Origin: Muribaculaceae bacterium | Lineage (GTDB): Bacteria > Bacteroidota > Bacteroidia > Bacteroidales > Muribaculaceae | Length of the DNA stretch: 64,000 nucleotides | NCBI GenBank assembly: GCA_017940245.1 | Contig: JAGAYZ010000025.1 | Span: 1-64,000 of the forward strand | Direction of reading: 5' to 3' | Part shown: positions 40,932 to 48,072 of the stretch, in pieces | Numbering within the stretch: position 1 is the stretch's first letter | Layout: each line of letters opens with the position of its first letter | Made by a program: the position numbers and the translations under genes | Notes under the pieces: generated by a model | The model's input: the letters and a program-made list of their open reading frames with translations, nothing else | Database searches by the model: none | What the model was told of the DNA's origin: nothing

Positions 40932-41948
40932 ATGGAGGAGCGTGAGCAATGGCATTGGCAGGAGGAGGGAACGGCATGGAGGGGTGCCGGGGTATATCAC
41001 GTCACGCTGACGGTGCCCTCGCGTGAGCCATTGCTCGGTACTTTGGTGCTCCCGGAGAATGACCCTTCTCAGGCCAGGGTAGAGCGTACGCCATTGGGAA
41101 ATGCCGTTGTTAATGAGCTTTATGTGATGTGCAATCACTACCCCGAAATACGCATTTTACAATTCTGTTTAATGCCCGACCACTTGCACGCTGTTATTCA
41201 TGTGACCCGGGCGATGGAAACAAGCATCCGCAGCGTTGTCCGGGGCTATTGGCAAGGAGTGAAGAAGCATGGCAGAGCCTATACTTTGTCTGTTGCTTCC
41301 GAATTAAATTCGGAAACAACCAACGAAGGACCTGTTGGCTATCCTTTCCCAGTTTTCACTGAACGCCCGTTCATCCGTCCCTTGTCACGTCGCAGACAAT
41401 TGCATACAATGATTCATTATGTCAAGATGAACCCTCAACGGTTGGCCGCCAAACGCCTAAAGCCGGGCTTTTTCCGTGTGCAGAATGGAATATATATTGG
41501 CTCGCGAAGATATGATGCCGTTGGTAATGTTGCACTGCTGATGCAACAAAGGTTTGATACGGTTCATGTGCGGAGCACGATGGTGAAGGCTGCAGAACAC
41601 GGCGACGACCAGCAGCTACGCAACTATATGAACAGCCGTGTTTTCATGGCTCGCAAAGGGGTGGTGCAGGTCTCTCCCTTTATCTCACCGCAGGAGAAGC
41701 GAGTGATGCAGGTGCTGTTACAGGAAGGGCATCCAGTCATTCTCCTTGCCGACAATGGCTTTCGTGAATATTACAAACCTTCAGATGCCCTGTTCCAAGC
41801 GTGTGCCGCAGGCCGCTTGCTCATTCTCAGCCCTTGGCTCTATGAAGAGGGTAAACGCCATATCAGTCGTGCTGAGTGTGTGGCTCTCAACACTATGGCA
41901 GACGAAATATGCCAGAGCCTTAATGCTGTAGAGACCACTCAGTTATAA
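40932..41948 (+). CDS. REP-associated tyrosine transposase (Y1/HUH) with C-terminal extension
   Basis: The 338-residue product carries the HUH motif CLMPDHLHAVIHV (His 84 and His 86) and the catalytic Tyr 163 in MIHYVKMNPQR, the set used by IS200-like and RAYT enzymes to nick single-stranded DNA at hairpins. The Y1 domain takes the first ~200 residues. The remaining ~140 form a second domain with VILLADNGFREYYKPSDALF and CAAGRLLILSPW, which reads like a Rossmann-type (DprA/LOG-like) fold and is unusual for the family. It is a single gene with its own promoter and is surrounded by repeats and palindromes that could be its substrates. Confidence 0.8.
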   Translation: MEEREQWHWQEEGTAWRGAGVYHVTLTVPSREPLLGTLVLPENDPSQARVERTPLGNAVVNELYVMCNHYPEIRILQFCLMPDHLHAVIHVTRAMETSIRSVVRGYWQGVKKHGRAYTLSVASELNSETTNEGPVGYPFPVFTERPFIRPLSRRRQLHTMIHYVKMNPQRLAAKRLKPGFFRVQNGIYIGSRRYDAVGNVALLMQQRFDTVHVRSTMVKAAEHGDDQQLRNYMNSRVFMARKGVVQVSPFISPQEKRVMQVLLQEGHPVILLADNGFREYYKPSDALFQACAAGRLLILSPWLYEEGKRHISRAECVALNTMADEICQSLNAVETTQL

Positions 41949-42028
41949 CAATAATTATAGGCAGAATTACGCCAAATCTATTTTTCGACACATGGGTTGT
42001 GCTGCCTCTTCCGAAATTTGGGGTGATG

Positions 42029-42051
42029 GCTGCGCCGACGTCGCACGCAGC
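42029..42051. repeat. REP-like palindrome downstream of the RAYT
   Basis: GCTGCG-C-CGACGTCG-CA-CGCAGC: the outer hexamers pair and the centre CGACGTCG is itself a perfect palindrome. Confidence 0.6.
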
Positions 42052-42070
42052 TCAGTCACTCAATGGTAAA

Positions 42071-42116
42071 ACAAAGTGCTTCGAAGAGGCGTTGTGGGTC
42101 TAAGACCCCACTTTGT
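42071..42116. repeat. Nested inverted repeats downstream of the RAYT
   Basis: ACAAAGTG (42071-42078) is inverted at 42109-42116, and inside lies the hairpin GTGGGTCT/AGACCCCAC (42094-42111, one bulged C). Confidence 0.55.
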
Positions 42117-42134
42117 GTTAAAGACCATGCAAGA

Positions 42135-42147
42135 ACCCCAGCGGGGT
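42135..42147. repeat. Short GC-rich palindrome
   Basis: ACCCC-AGC-GGGGT forms a 5-bp stem with a 3-base loop. It is the third hairpin in a 120-base stretch after the RAYT gene. Confidence 0.45.
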
Positions 42148-42333
42148 GCGCAGCTTGGCCACAGCAATCGGTCGCTGCAAGTGCCTCGAAGAGGAACTTC
42201 AACATTATCTGTGTTCCGACACATTAAATTGTCATTTAATCTCTCTGTGAACCTACAAGTAATATTTTCATCAAAAAAAACGCACATTTTTTGTTCTTCA
42301 CAACAATTTCCGTAACGTTGACCTTCGGTCGAA

Positions 42334-42404
42334 GTTACATCGCTCGACAAAAACAAAATAAAACCAGTTTTTTTTGTTTTTTTACTCACTTATACGTAAC
42401 TTTG
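42334..42404 (+). repeat. Right copy of the promoter-bearing direct repeat flanking the RAYT
   Basis: Same order as 40845-40910 with a 4-base insertion (TAAA) in the A-rich arm and a few substitutions. It is preceded by the palindromic GTTGACCTTCGGTCGAA at 42317-42333. Confidence 0.85.
42373..42404 (+). promoter_or_regulatory. Candidate promoter of the Cys-rich peptide operon
   Basis: TTTG (42373-42376), 20 bases, TAACTTTG (42397-42404). It is the last strong promoter before the gene at 42774 and would leave a leader of about 360 bases. No gene is seen on the plus strand between 42405 and 42773. Confidence 0.55.
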
Positions 42405-42499
42405 CACATTCCTAGCAGAAGTCTCATCACAGGAGGTGGGGCTATGGTAGGGAAAACATAGATTAGATGGCGTTTACTTGACGCTTTGTTCTTGACGTA

Positions 42500-42688
42500 T
42501 CAGAATCTCGCAAATTCTTTATTATCGAAGTCAAGAATGAGGCAACAGTAGATGTCCAATGTGGGATATGTACATACTATGAGTGACCCTTGGTCTTTCT
42601 CATAATACATATCATGCGTGGGCTTCTGCGTTGCTCGTTCAACTTCGATAGGCAATGCGAGAGCCTTGATACGTGGGACGAGTAACAA
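42500..42688 (-). CDS. Possible small or remnant gene, function unknown
   Basis: A 62-residue frame opposite to its neighbours (begins MLLVPRIKALALPIEVERAT, ends LDFDNKEFARF). Its composition looks protein-like and it lies in an otherwise empty 825-base gap, but it has no promoter, signal peptide or known motif. It may be the remainder of a lost gene. Low support. Confidence 0.2.
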   Translation of the reverse strand: MLLVPRIKALALPIEVERATQKPTHDMYYEKDQGSLIVCTYPTLDIYCCLILDFDNKEFARF

Positions 42689-42773
42689 GTACAGACTCCC
42701 GCGCTTTCTATTTGTGTTACAAAGGCTTACGTTTTACAGTCACGCGTGGGGAGTTGCGGGACGCAAATCTTTC

Positions 42774-43973
42774 ATGCCCATGAAAAGAATATATTTTGTT
42801 CCGTTAGTGTTGCTTCTGCTCACCTCGTTTCAGTTAAGCGCAATAGAGCTCAAGGTTGGTGAGAGAACTACATTGTATTTAAGCAATCCTCCACAATACC
42901 TGGCTGGTTGCATTTGGACAAGTAGCCATCCTTTTGATGTCGTTTTCGACCCCACCCCTGCCTCCTATGCGACATCTGCAACAATTAAAGCAGTAAGGCC
43001 ATTAGACACAACTTCTCCTTGTATTATTCACTGCGAATACAAATACAATGAGCTAGATCCTATCAGTGGGCGATACATATACCAGCGATCAGGTTATCAG
43101 GACTGGTATGTGTATGTCAAAGCAAATGACCCAACTAGCGTTACAATCACACCAGCCTCCACAAGCATATTCGTGGGTGAAAGAGCCAGACTTGAGGCCA
43201 CGATTTACCCAAGTAACGCATCTACAACTCTTGACTGGTGGTTAGACAAAGTCGATGGAGATGCTTTCTATACACAAAGCCAACAAAGCGTAATCAATGT
43301 GACCGGTGAAGCACCTGGTGTAGTATATGCCAATGTGAGAACAAGCAATGGCTTGACAGCAAGATGCAAAATCACCATCAATTCTAAAGATCCCACATCA
43401 ATCAGCATTACAAGCCCGGGAACAATGATAGTGGGCGACCGGAAAACTCTATATCCAAGCATTCAACCACCAGGAGCCACAACTTCGCTCACATGGAAAT
43501 CAAGCGATGACAGGATTGTTGAAGTATCCAATGGTGTACTCATTGCTAAATCTAAAGGAACTGCAAAAATTACGGTTACAACTCATAATGGAAAGACATC
43601 ATCGTGTGATGTTACCGTTAAGAATGCCCCTGAAAAGCCTACTTCAATTAAAATTCCTCCAACATTGACGGTATACACCTCGGTCACCAAGACTATTGAC
43701 GTGACACTTGCGCCAGATGACGCCGAGAGCACATTAAAATGGTCTTCCAGCGATAGTAACATAGCCTCTGTATCTACAGCCGGAAAAGTTACAGGGAAAA
43801 ACGCAGGAAAAGCTACCATCACTGTTACCACTGCCAACAATTTATCGGCTTCATGCGAAGTTACTGTAATTGAGATGCCGGCCGGATTGACGTCTTCTAA
43901 GATTCAGAATAAAATCAACAACGTCAATAATCTTTTAAATAGAACCATCAACAAAGTACCCACCTCTAAATAA
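42774..43973 (+). CDS. Secreted protein with three BIG2-type Ig-like domains
   Basis: The ATG at 42774 (or 42780) gives a signal peptide MKRIYFVPLVLLLLTSFQLS; the frame continues upstream without secretion features. After a divergent first domain come about three group 2 bacterial Ig-like modules, seen in VTITPASTSIFVGERARLEA, SITSPGTMIVGDRKTLYP and SIKIPPTLTVYTSVTKTIDV, the last two ending in the typical GTAKITVTT and GKATITVTT strands. The 399-residue product ends without an anchor. BIG2 domains usually serve adhesion or display. It starts the plus-strand series that leads into the Cys-rich peptide genes (8 bases to the next gene) and is AT-richer than the core genes. Confidence 0.75.
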   Translation: MPMKRIYFVPLVLLLLTSFQLSAIELKVGERTTLYLSNPPQYLAGCIWTSSHPFDVVFDPTPASYATSATIKAVRPLDTTSPCIIHCEYKYNELDPISGRYIYQRSGYQDWYVYVKANDPTSVTITPASTSIFVGERARLEATIYPSNASTTLDWWLDKVDGDAFYTQSQQSVINVTGEAPGVVYANVRTSNGLTARCKITINSKDPTSISITSPGTMIVGDRKTLYPSIQPPGATTSLTWKSSDDRIVEVSNGVLIAKSKGTAKITVTTHNGKTSSCDVTVKNAPEKPTSIKIPPTLTVYTSVTKTIDVTLAPDDAESTLKWSSSDSNIASVSTAGKVTGKNAGKATITVTTANNLSASCEVTVIEMPAGLTSSKIQNKINNVNNLLNRTINKVPTSK

Positions 43974-43981
43974 GTAAAACT

Positions 43982-44431
43982 ATGAAACGGTTATATGTAA
44001 TAATATTTTCCGCAATTCTATTTGCAAGCCTGTTATCGTGCGGCGACGACTCTGAATTGATGTCAAAAGTATTCATTAATCAACCTGATTTGACATGGGG
44101 CGCTCCTATGGATGCCATAGAGTCAAAGATGCAGAAATTTGAGTTAATTGATAGTGATGCTCAAAATTTGTATTACGCAGGAGGCGGAATGGAACATGCT
44201 ATTTCCTATTATTTCGTTGATGGGAAACTCGACGCGTCGCTAGTTACCGTCAGCGCCGACAAAGTTTCCCTAGAAGCACTAGAATCTTTACTAAAAACAT
44301 ATACACATTTAGGCGAATACAGCGGAGCTAATGTGTATTGCAAAGAATCTACAAACACGCTTGCCGTTATTTCCAAAAAGAAAATAAATGGCAACGACTG
44401 GTTGTATATCGGTTATTCAAGAATAGAATAA
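43982..44431 (+). CDS. Small lipoprotein, function unknown
   Basis: The 149-residue product has a lipoprotein signal with lipobox ASLLSC followed by GDDSE, so it should be anchored at the outer membrane and perhaps exposed. The mature part has a few strands (YYFVDGKLDASLVTVSAD) and an amphipathic helix; no family is recognised. It starts 8 bases after the BIG2 gene. Confidence 0.65.
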   Translation: MKRLYVIIFSAILFASLLSCGDDSELMSKVFINQPDLTWGAPMDAIESKMQKFELIDSDAQNLYYAGGGMEHAISYYFVDGKLDASLVTVSADKVSLEALESLLKTYTHLGEYSGANVYCKESTNTLAVISKKKINGNDWLYIGYSRIE

Positions 44432-44515
44432 TCGAGATATATCAAAGACACGACATGACATAACCAATCTTTCATCATTTAAAACAATCTACTAATTTTT
44501 AACAACTTACTCAAA

Positions 44516-45139
44516 ATGAACAGATTCTTAATGAAGTTATGGGTTCTAGCCCTCATAATTCTTAATTCTTCAAAACTATTCGATGTCTGCGCTGCCGACG
44601 TTGATGATGGTGTGTACCGTACTCACTTTTTATCGTCATGCATGACTCCTATCAAAGATGACGGCAAAATGGATAAAAGTAATCTAAAAAAGCTGCCACA
44701 GGTCATACGCGTTGATATCATCGAGGATTCTAAAGTGAAAATTGTTGTGGGGCAATACCAATCTGGGCGCGATAAACTTATCCCCTCTCAAGAATATGTT
44801 ATTAGGACTCAAGAATCAGTATTGCTAATTGATAATACAGAAGATAAGCATGTTGTTACAAGCATATTTTTTAAATATGGGACAAAACTGAAATGCATTG
44901 ATTTCAATGCTATAGATGATAAGGGTTACATATCAATAAGCGATTTGTCTAGTGATTTAATCACGAGAGAAAATGGGATATATTATTTAATTACTCCACT
45001 AAGCCTTTTTAGCTCTGAAGAACTAAAAGAATTACCAGCTTCAGTTAAGAGAGAAGCTGAGAATTTCAATTTTTATGAATCTCTTGTGTTCCAAAATCTG
45101 TTTTTGGACGGCTGCAACTGGAAGAGTCATAAAGAATAA
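44516..45139 (+). CDS. Secreted protein, function unknown
   Basis: The 207-residue product has a signal peptide (MNRFLMKLWVLALIILNSSK, cleavage probably near VCAAD). It has only a few Cys in the mature part and no recognised domain; strands such as QVIRVDIIEDSKVKIVVGQY suggest a beta sandwich. Codon use is strongly AT-rich (many AAA, GAA, ATA), unlike the neighbours after 48 kb. It belongs by spacing to the same series as the BIG2 gene. Confidence 0.6.
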   Translation: MNRFLMKLWVLALIILNSSKLFDVCAADVDDGVYRTHFLSSCMTPIKDDGKMDKSNLKKLPQVIRVDIIEDSKVKIVVGQYQSGRDKLIPSQEYVIRTQESVLLIDNTEDKHVVTSIFFKYGTKLKCIDFNAIDDKGYISISDLSSDLITRENGIYYLITPLSLFSSEELKELPASVKREAENFNFYESLVFQNLFLDGCNWKSHKE

Positions 45140-45217
45140 CAATCGCTTAACCCAGTTGTAAGACTCACGATTGGAGATTGATTAATAATCAGATTAAAAC
45201 AAAACTATATATTCACT

Positions 45218-46108
45218 ATGAAGCTTAAATTGATAACTTTATTAATATTATTATTTGTGCCTGCATTCTTGATGGCGCAAGGGAAATATCGTGTAAATAC
45301 CACAAAACTAAATGTAAGAGTTTCACCGTCTGTAAAAGCCCGGGCCATAGGGTCGTTAAAAAAAGGTGACTTGGTAATGGTAAAATCCATCGCCAATGGT
45401 TGGGCTTTAATCAAGTACAAGTCCAAGGAACGCTATGTGAGTGCAAAATATCTCACTCTGATTTCAGCGGCTGAAGATGAATCCAAGCCCACACAAAAAC
45501 CAGCCAAGACAGAAACATATAGCTATCAAAAAACTAATGATGAAATCCCACCACGTTCATCTTCCCGAAATCAGGAGGCACAAGAAAAATACTATGATGA
45601 TGACGATGAAGATCGACTGTCGCTTTTCGTGTCTGGTTTCGCCGGAATGACATCTTTCTCGTGGTCCGGGACTACACCAAAATATGGAATAGCCTATGGT
45701 GGCGGTGTCGGTTTAAGATACAAGTACAATCTGTTCAGTCGCAAAATCCCTTCTGGGTTGTTTGGCGACTTGACTGTTGAGTATGCTCATCGTGGCTCAA
45801 ACGCCTATCCCATCGATTATATTTCTACTCATTTTCAACCCATCGGTTACACTTATTCTTTTAAGCACTCAATAGGTGTTTTTGTTAAAGCCGGAGGATA
45901 TTTCGCATACCCGATTTCAGGCAGTATTGGTCGTTATAATACAAGAATGGATTATGGACTTTCTGGTGCTGTAGGATTTCGGTTTAAACGATTTGAATTG
46001 AGTGGATCTTACGACTATGGATTCGCCGATATTACAGATAACGCCCCTGTCGAATTAAAAAATATGGGAGCTATTCTTACTTTATCTTACCATTTTAAAT
46101 TAAAATAG
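45218..46108 (+). CDS. SH3b-domain protein with C-terminal outer-membrane barrel
   Basis: The 296-residue product has a signal peptide (cleavage near FLMAQG), a bacterial SH3 domain at residues 22-80 (TTKLNVRVSPSVKARAIGSL, then VMVKSIANGWALIKYKSKE), an acidic low-complexity linker ending in YYDDDDEDR, and a barrel-like C-terminal half (GGGVGLRYKYNLF ... MGAILTLSYHFKLK). SH3b domains often bind peptidoglycan, so it may link the wall to the outer membrane. It ends one base before the first Cys-rich gene, so the two are surely co-transcribed. Confidence 0.75.
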   Translation: MKLKLITLLILLFVPAFLMAQGKYRVNTTKLNVRVSPSVKARAIGSLKKGDLVMVKSIANGWALIKYKSKERYVSAKYLTLISAAEDESKPTQKPAKTETYSYQKTNDEIPPRSSSRNQEAQEKYYDDDDEDRLSLFVSGFAGMTSFSWSGTTPKYGIAYGGGVGLRYKYNLFSRKIPSGLFGDLTVEYAHRGSNAYPIDYISTHFQPIGYTYSFKHSIGVFVKAGGYFAYPISGSIGRYNTRMDYGLSGAVGFRFKRFELSGSYDYGFADITDNAPVELKNMGAILTLSYHFKLK

Positions 46109-46109
46109 C

Positions 46110-46622
46110 ATGGATAATCTATTACAAAGTCGCCGTGCATTCTTTAAGAATCTGGCGAGCAAATCATTACCCATACTTGCAGGTATTTCATTAGGACCCA
46201 TCCTATTTTCATGTGATACCGACGATGAACCTCTCAATAGAGCATTAGCAGGCAATAATGGTGGCTCTTCTTGTTCTTCTTGCGGCAACGGGTGCGGGAC
46301 GAATTGCAGCAGTAACGCAACATCCTCGCCATGTTCTTCTTGTGGCAACGGGTGCGGCACGAATTGTAGCAGTAACGCAACAAGTAATTGTTCTGACTGT
46401 TCGAGGCAGTGCGCCAGCAATTGTGAAACAGGTTGTGACAACGGTTGTTATTATGACTGTAAAGTGAGTTGTGGTGGTGGATGTGATAGAGCTTGTTATA
46501 ATTGTTCTGCAATGTGCAGTTCTAGTTCAAAGGTCGCTTGCTCTAGTTGTGGCGCAGCGTGCAAAAATAACTGCTCAACAACTTGTCAATTGGGTTGTTA
46601 TCAACAACTCAAGAATAATTGA
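46110..46622 (+). CDS. Cys-rich CXXX-repeat precursor 1 with twin-arginine lipoprotein signal
   Basis: The 170-residue product has a Tat motif (QSRRAFFKNLASKSLPIL), a hydrophobic core and a lipobox (ILFSC), so it is probably a Tat-exported lipoprotein. The mature part carries about 27 Cys. From CSDCSRQCASNC on they recur at three to four residue steps, and two 20-residue units repeat in tandem before that. Similar proteins in Bacteroidales are grouped, from memory of the NCBIfam descriptions, as targets of a radical SAM CXXX-repeat system. The final modification is unknown. Gene order and spacing place it as first of four precursors. Confidence 0.8.
   Translation: MDNLLQSRRAFFKNLASKSLPILAGISLGPILFSCDTDDEPLNRALAGNNGGSSCSSCGNGCGTNCSSNATSSPCSSCGNGCGTNCSSNATSNCSDCSRQCASNCETGCDNGCYYDCKVSCGGGCDRACYNCSAMCSSSSKVACSSCGAACKNNCSTTCQLGCYQQLKNN
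46272..46391 (+). repeat. 60-bp tandem duplication inside precursor 1
   Basis: Two in-frame 60-base units encode CSSCGNGCGTNCSSNATS plus two residues each. The units differ at few bases, so the duplication is recent. Confidence 0.85.
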
Positions 46623-46698
46623 TGTCTAAAGTTTATTGGAACTTAAACAAAGTCTTTAAGAAGACAATTTAATAATCAAATTTCAACATTTTACTCTT

Positions 46699-46989
46699 AT
46701 GGAAAAGAACAAAACTAATGAAAATGTGCAGTCACGCCGTCAGTTTTTCAAGCGTGCTGCCCAGGGGGCACTGCCCATTCTTGGAGCTGCCCTTCTGAGC
46801 CAGATTCCATTCATCTCCCATGCCCAAGAAAGCCAAAACGAGATGGGATGTCGACTAAATTGTAGTGGTATGTGTAGAGATAACTGCCGCCTGAATTGTA
46901 CTGGAACTTGCAAAAGAAATTGTGGCGGGAACTGCACTGGGACATGTCACGGCACATGCAAAACCTCATGTATTCGAGGTTCCAAATAG
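46699..46989 (+). CDS. Cys-rich CXXX-repeat precursor 2 with twin-arginine signal
   Basis: The 96-residue product has a Tat signal (QSRRQFFKRAAQGALPILGA, cleavage near SHAQ) and a mature part with 11 Cys in perfect four-residue register, from CRLNCSGMCRDNC to CHGTCKTSC. The residues between are small, polar or basic (Thr, Gly, Asn, Arg, Lys). It is the shortest and cleanest of the four precursors and shows the core repeat best. It has no lipobox. Confidence 0.82.
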   Translation: MEKNKTNENVQSRRQFFKRAAQGALPILGAALLSQIPFISHAQESQNEMGCRLNCSGMCRDNCRLNCTGTCKRNCGGNCTGTCHGTCKTSCIRGSK

Positions 46990-46999
46990 TATCGCCTTT

Positions 47000-47035
47000 A
47001 AAGGCTCCGCTCCACTTTGGTGGGGTGGAGCCTTT
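47000..47035 (+). promoter_or_regulatory. Stable RNA hairpin between precursors 2 and 3
   Basis: Bases 47000-47015 pair with 47020-47035 over 16 bp (two G-U pairs) around the loop TTTG, 10 bases after the stop of precursor 2. No U run follows, so it is more likely a transcript-stabilising or partial-termination element than a full terminator. Confidence 0.65.
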
Positions 47036-47063
47036 GAACTGCAACAAGCAAATATAAAATCCC

Positions 47064-47675
47064 ATGAAAAAAGATCAGCAATTACAATCTCGGAGAGAGT
47101 TCTTGAGAGGTGCATCACAAAAGATTCTCCCTATTCTAGGATTTCTCATGATTCCTGGGCAATCTCTATTTGCAAAGAGCATCTCTGCCACCGGTTGCGG
47201 AGGAACTTGCAGCGGAGATTGCTATAGATCATGTGGAGGCTCATGCCAAAATAGTTGTTTGGGCTTTTGCGAGACTTCGTGCATGTATACTTGTGATAGA
47301 GCTTGTGTGGAATCATGCGATTCTCTTTGCACTCAGGCATGTGCCGACGATTGCACTTATACTTGCGATGGGACATCCGATGCGGCCAAAAACTGCAAAG
47401 ACTGTAATCATTCTTGCTCAAAGACCTGTAAAAAAGGATGCAAAGACAGCTGCGACACCACTTGCAAAGGTTCATGTTACAAGGGGTGCAAAGACAGTTG
47501 CGACACGACATGTAAGGGTGAATGTGTGAAGGCTTGCAAGGGAACTTGCAAAGGGAGTTGCGGTGGCAACTGCGGCTGGGCTTGCGTCGGTCGATGCCAA
47601 AACACGTGTTCCGGTTGTTTAGGCACATGCATGGGAACTTGCTTTGGCTCTTGCTTTTATTCTATGTATTACTAG
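47064..47675 (+). CDS. Cys-rich CXXX-repeat precursor 3 with twin-arginine signal
   Basis: The largest precursor, 203 residues, has a Tat signal (QSRREFLRGASQKILPILGF, then a hydrophobic stretch to LFAKS). The mature part has about 38 Cys: an unbroken run of 15 at four-residue steps, a short break around DGTSDAAKNCKDC, then a second long run ending at FGSCFYSMYY. Many inter-Cys triplets are of the types KGT, KDS, DTT. Ribosomal products with this regularity are substrates rather than enzymes. The gene contains a 48-bp internal duplication. Confidence 0.82.
   Translation: MKKDQQLQSRREFLRGASQKILPILGFLMIPGQSLFAKSISATGCGGTCSGDCYRSCGGSCQNSCLGFCETSCMYTCDRACVESCDSLCTQACADDCTYTCDGTSDAAKNCKDCNHSCSKTCKKGCKDSCDTTCKGSCYKGCKDSCDTTCKGECVKACKGTCKGSCGGNCGWACVGRCQNTCSGCLGTCMGTCFGSCFYSMYY
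47436..47531 (+). repeat. 48-bp tandem duplication inside precursor 3
   Basis: Two in-frame units encode GCKDSCDTTCKGSCYK and GCKDSCDTTCKGECVK. Confidence 0.85.
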
Positions 47676-47688
47676 TTTATTATTGCTT

Positions 47689-48072
47689 ATGAACAGAAGA
47701 CAATTTTTACGAAAAGCGGCAGGCTCTTTATTGCCGATACTTGTTGGCATAACTGTGGGATTAAATTCACCGTTGATAGTCTCAGCACAAATAAAGCCGA
47801 CAAATTGCAACAGTTCGTGCCAGCAGACGTGTAGAGCAATGTGCATCGGAATGTGCCGCGATACGTGTAGAGCAATGTGCTTCGGAATGTGCCGCGGTGG
47901 TTGTACAGGTTGTGCAAATACGTGCGGAAGAACATGTGGTCATGGTAGCTCTTGTATGGCCTGTTGCTGTGGACGTTGTGCCAACGGTTGTAAGTCAACT
48001 TGCATGGGAAGCAATGCAATGAAAACTGACTCTAGTCAAGTCGCTAAGCCCGATTCCATAAAATTAAAATGA
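47689..48072 (+). CDS. Cys-rich CXXX-repeat precursor 4 with twin-arginine signal
   Basis: The start MNRRQFLRKAAGSLLPILVG was chosen since it places the Arg pair at the N-terminus; the frame is open 15 codons upstream inside the previous gene. After the signal (to VSAQ) come about 19 Cys, first in strict CXXX register (CRAMCIGMCRDTC), then less regular with ACCCGRC. The tail SSQVAKPDSIKLK is free of Cys. The stop overlaps the start of the radical SAM gene by ATGA, so precursor and enzyme are translationally coupled. Confidence 0.8.
   Translation: MNRRQFLRKAAGSLLPILVGITVGLNSPLIVSAQIKPTNCNSSCQQTCRAMCIGMCRDTCRAMCFGMCRGGCTGCANTCGRTCGHGSSCMACCCGRCANGCKSTCMGSNAMKTDSSQVAKPDSIKLK
47827..47898 (+). 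repeat. 36-bp tandem duplication inside precursor 4
   Basis: Two in-frame units encode TCRAMCIGMCRD and TCRAMCFGMCRG. Confidence 0.8.

Noticed and set aside
46100..48019. Minus-strand frames opposite the Cys-rich genes, rich in His, Asn, Tyr and Arg
   Set aside because: They are complements of the TGT/TGC repeat codons; they lack starts, promoters and known motifs.
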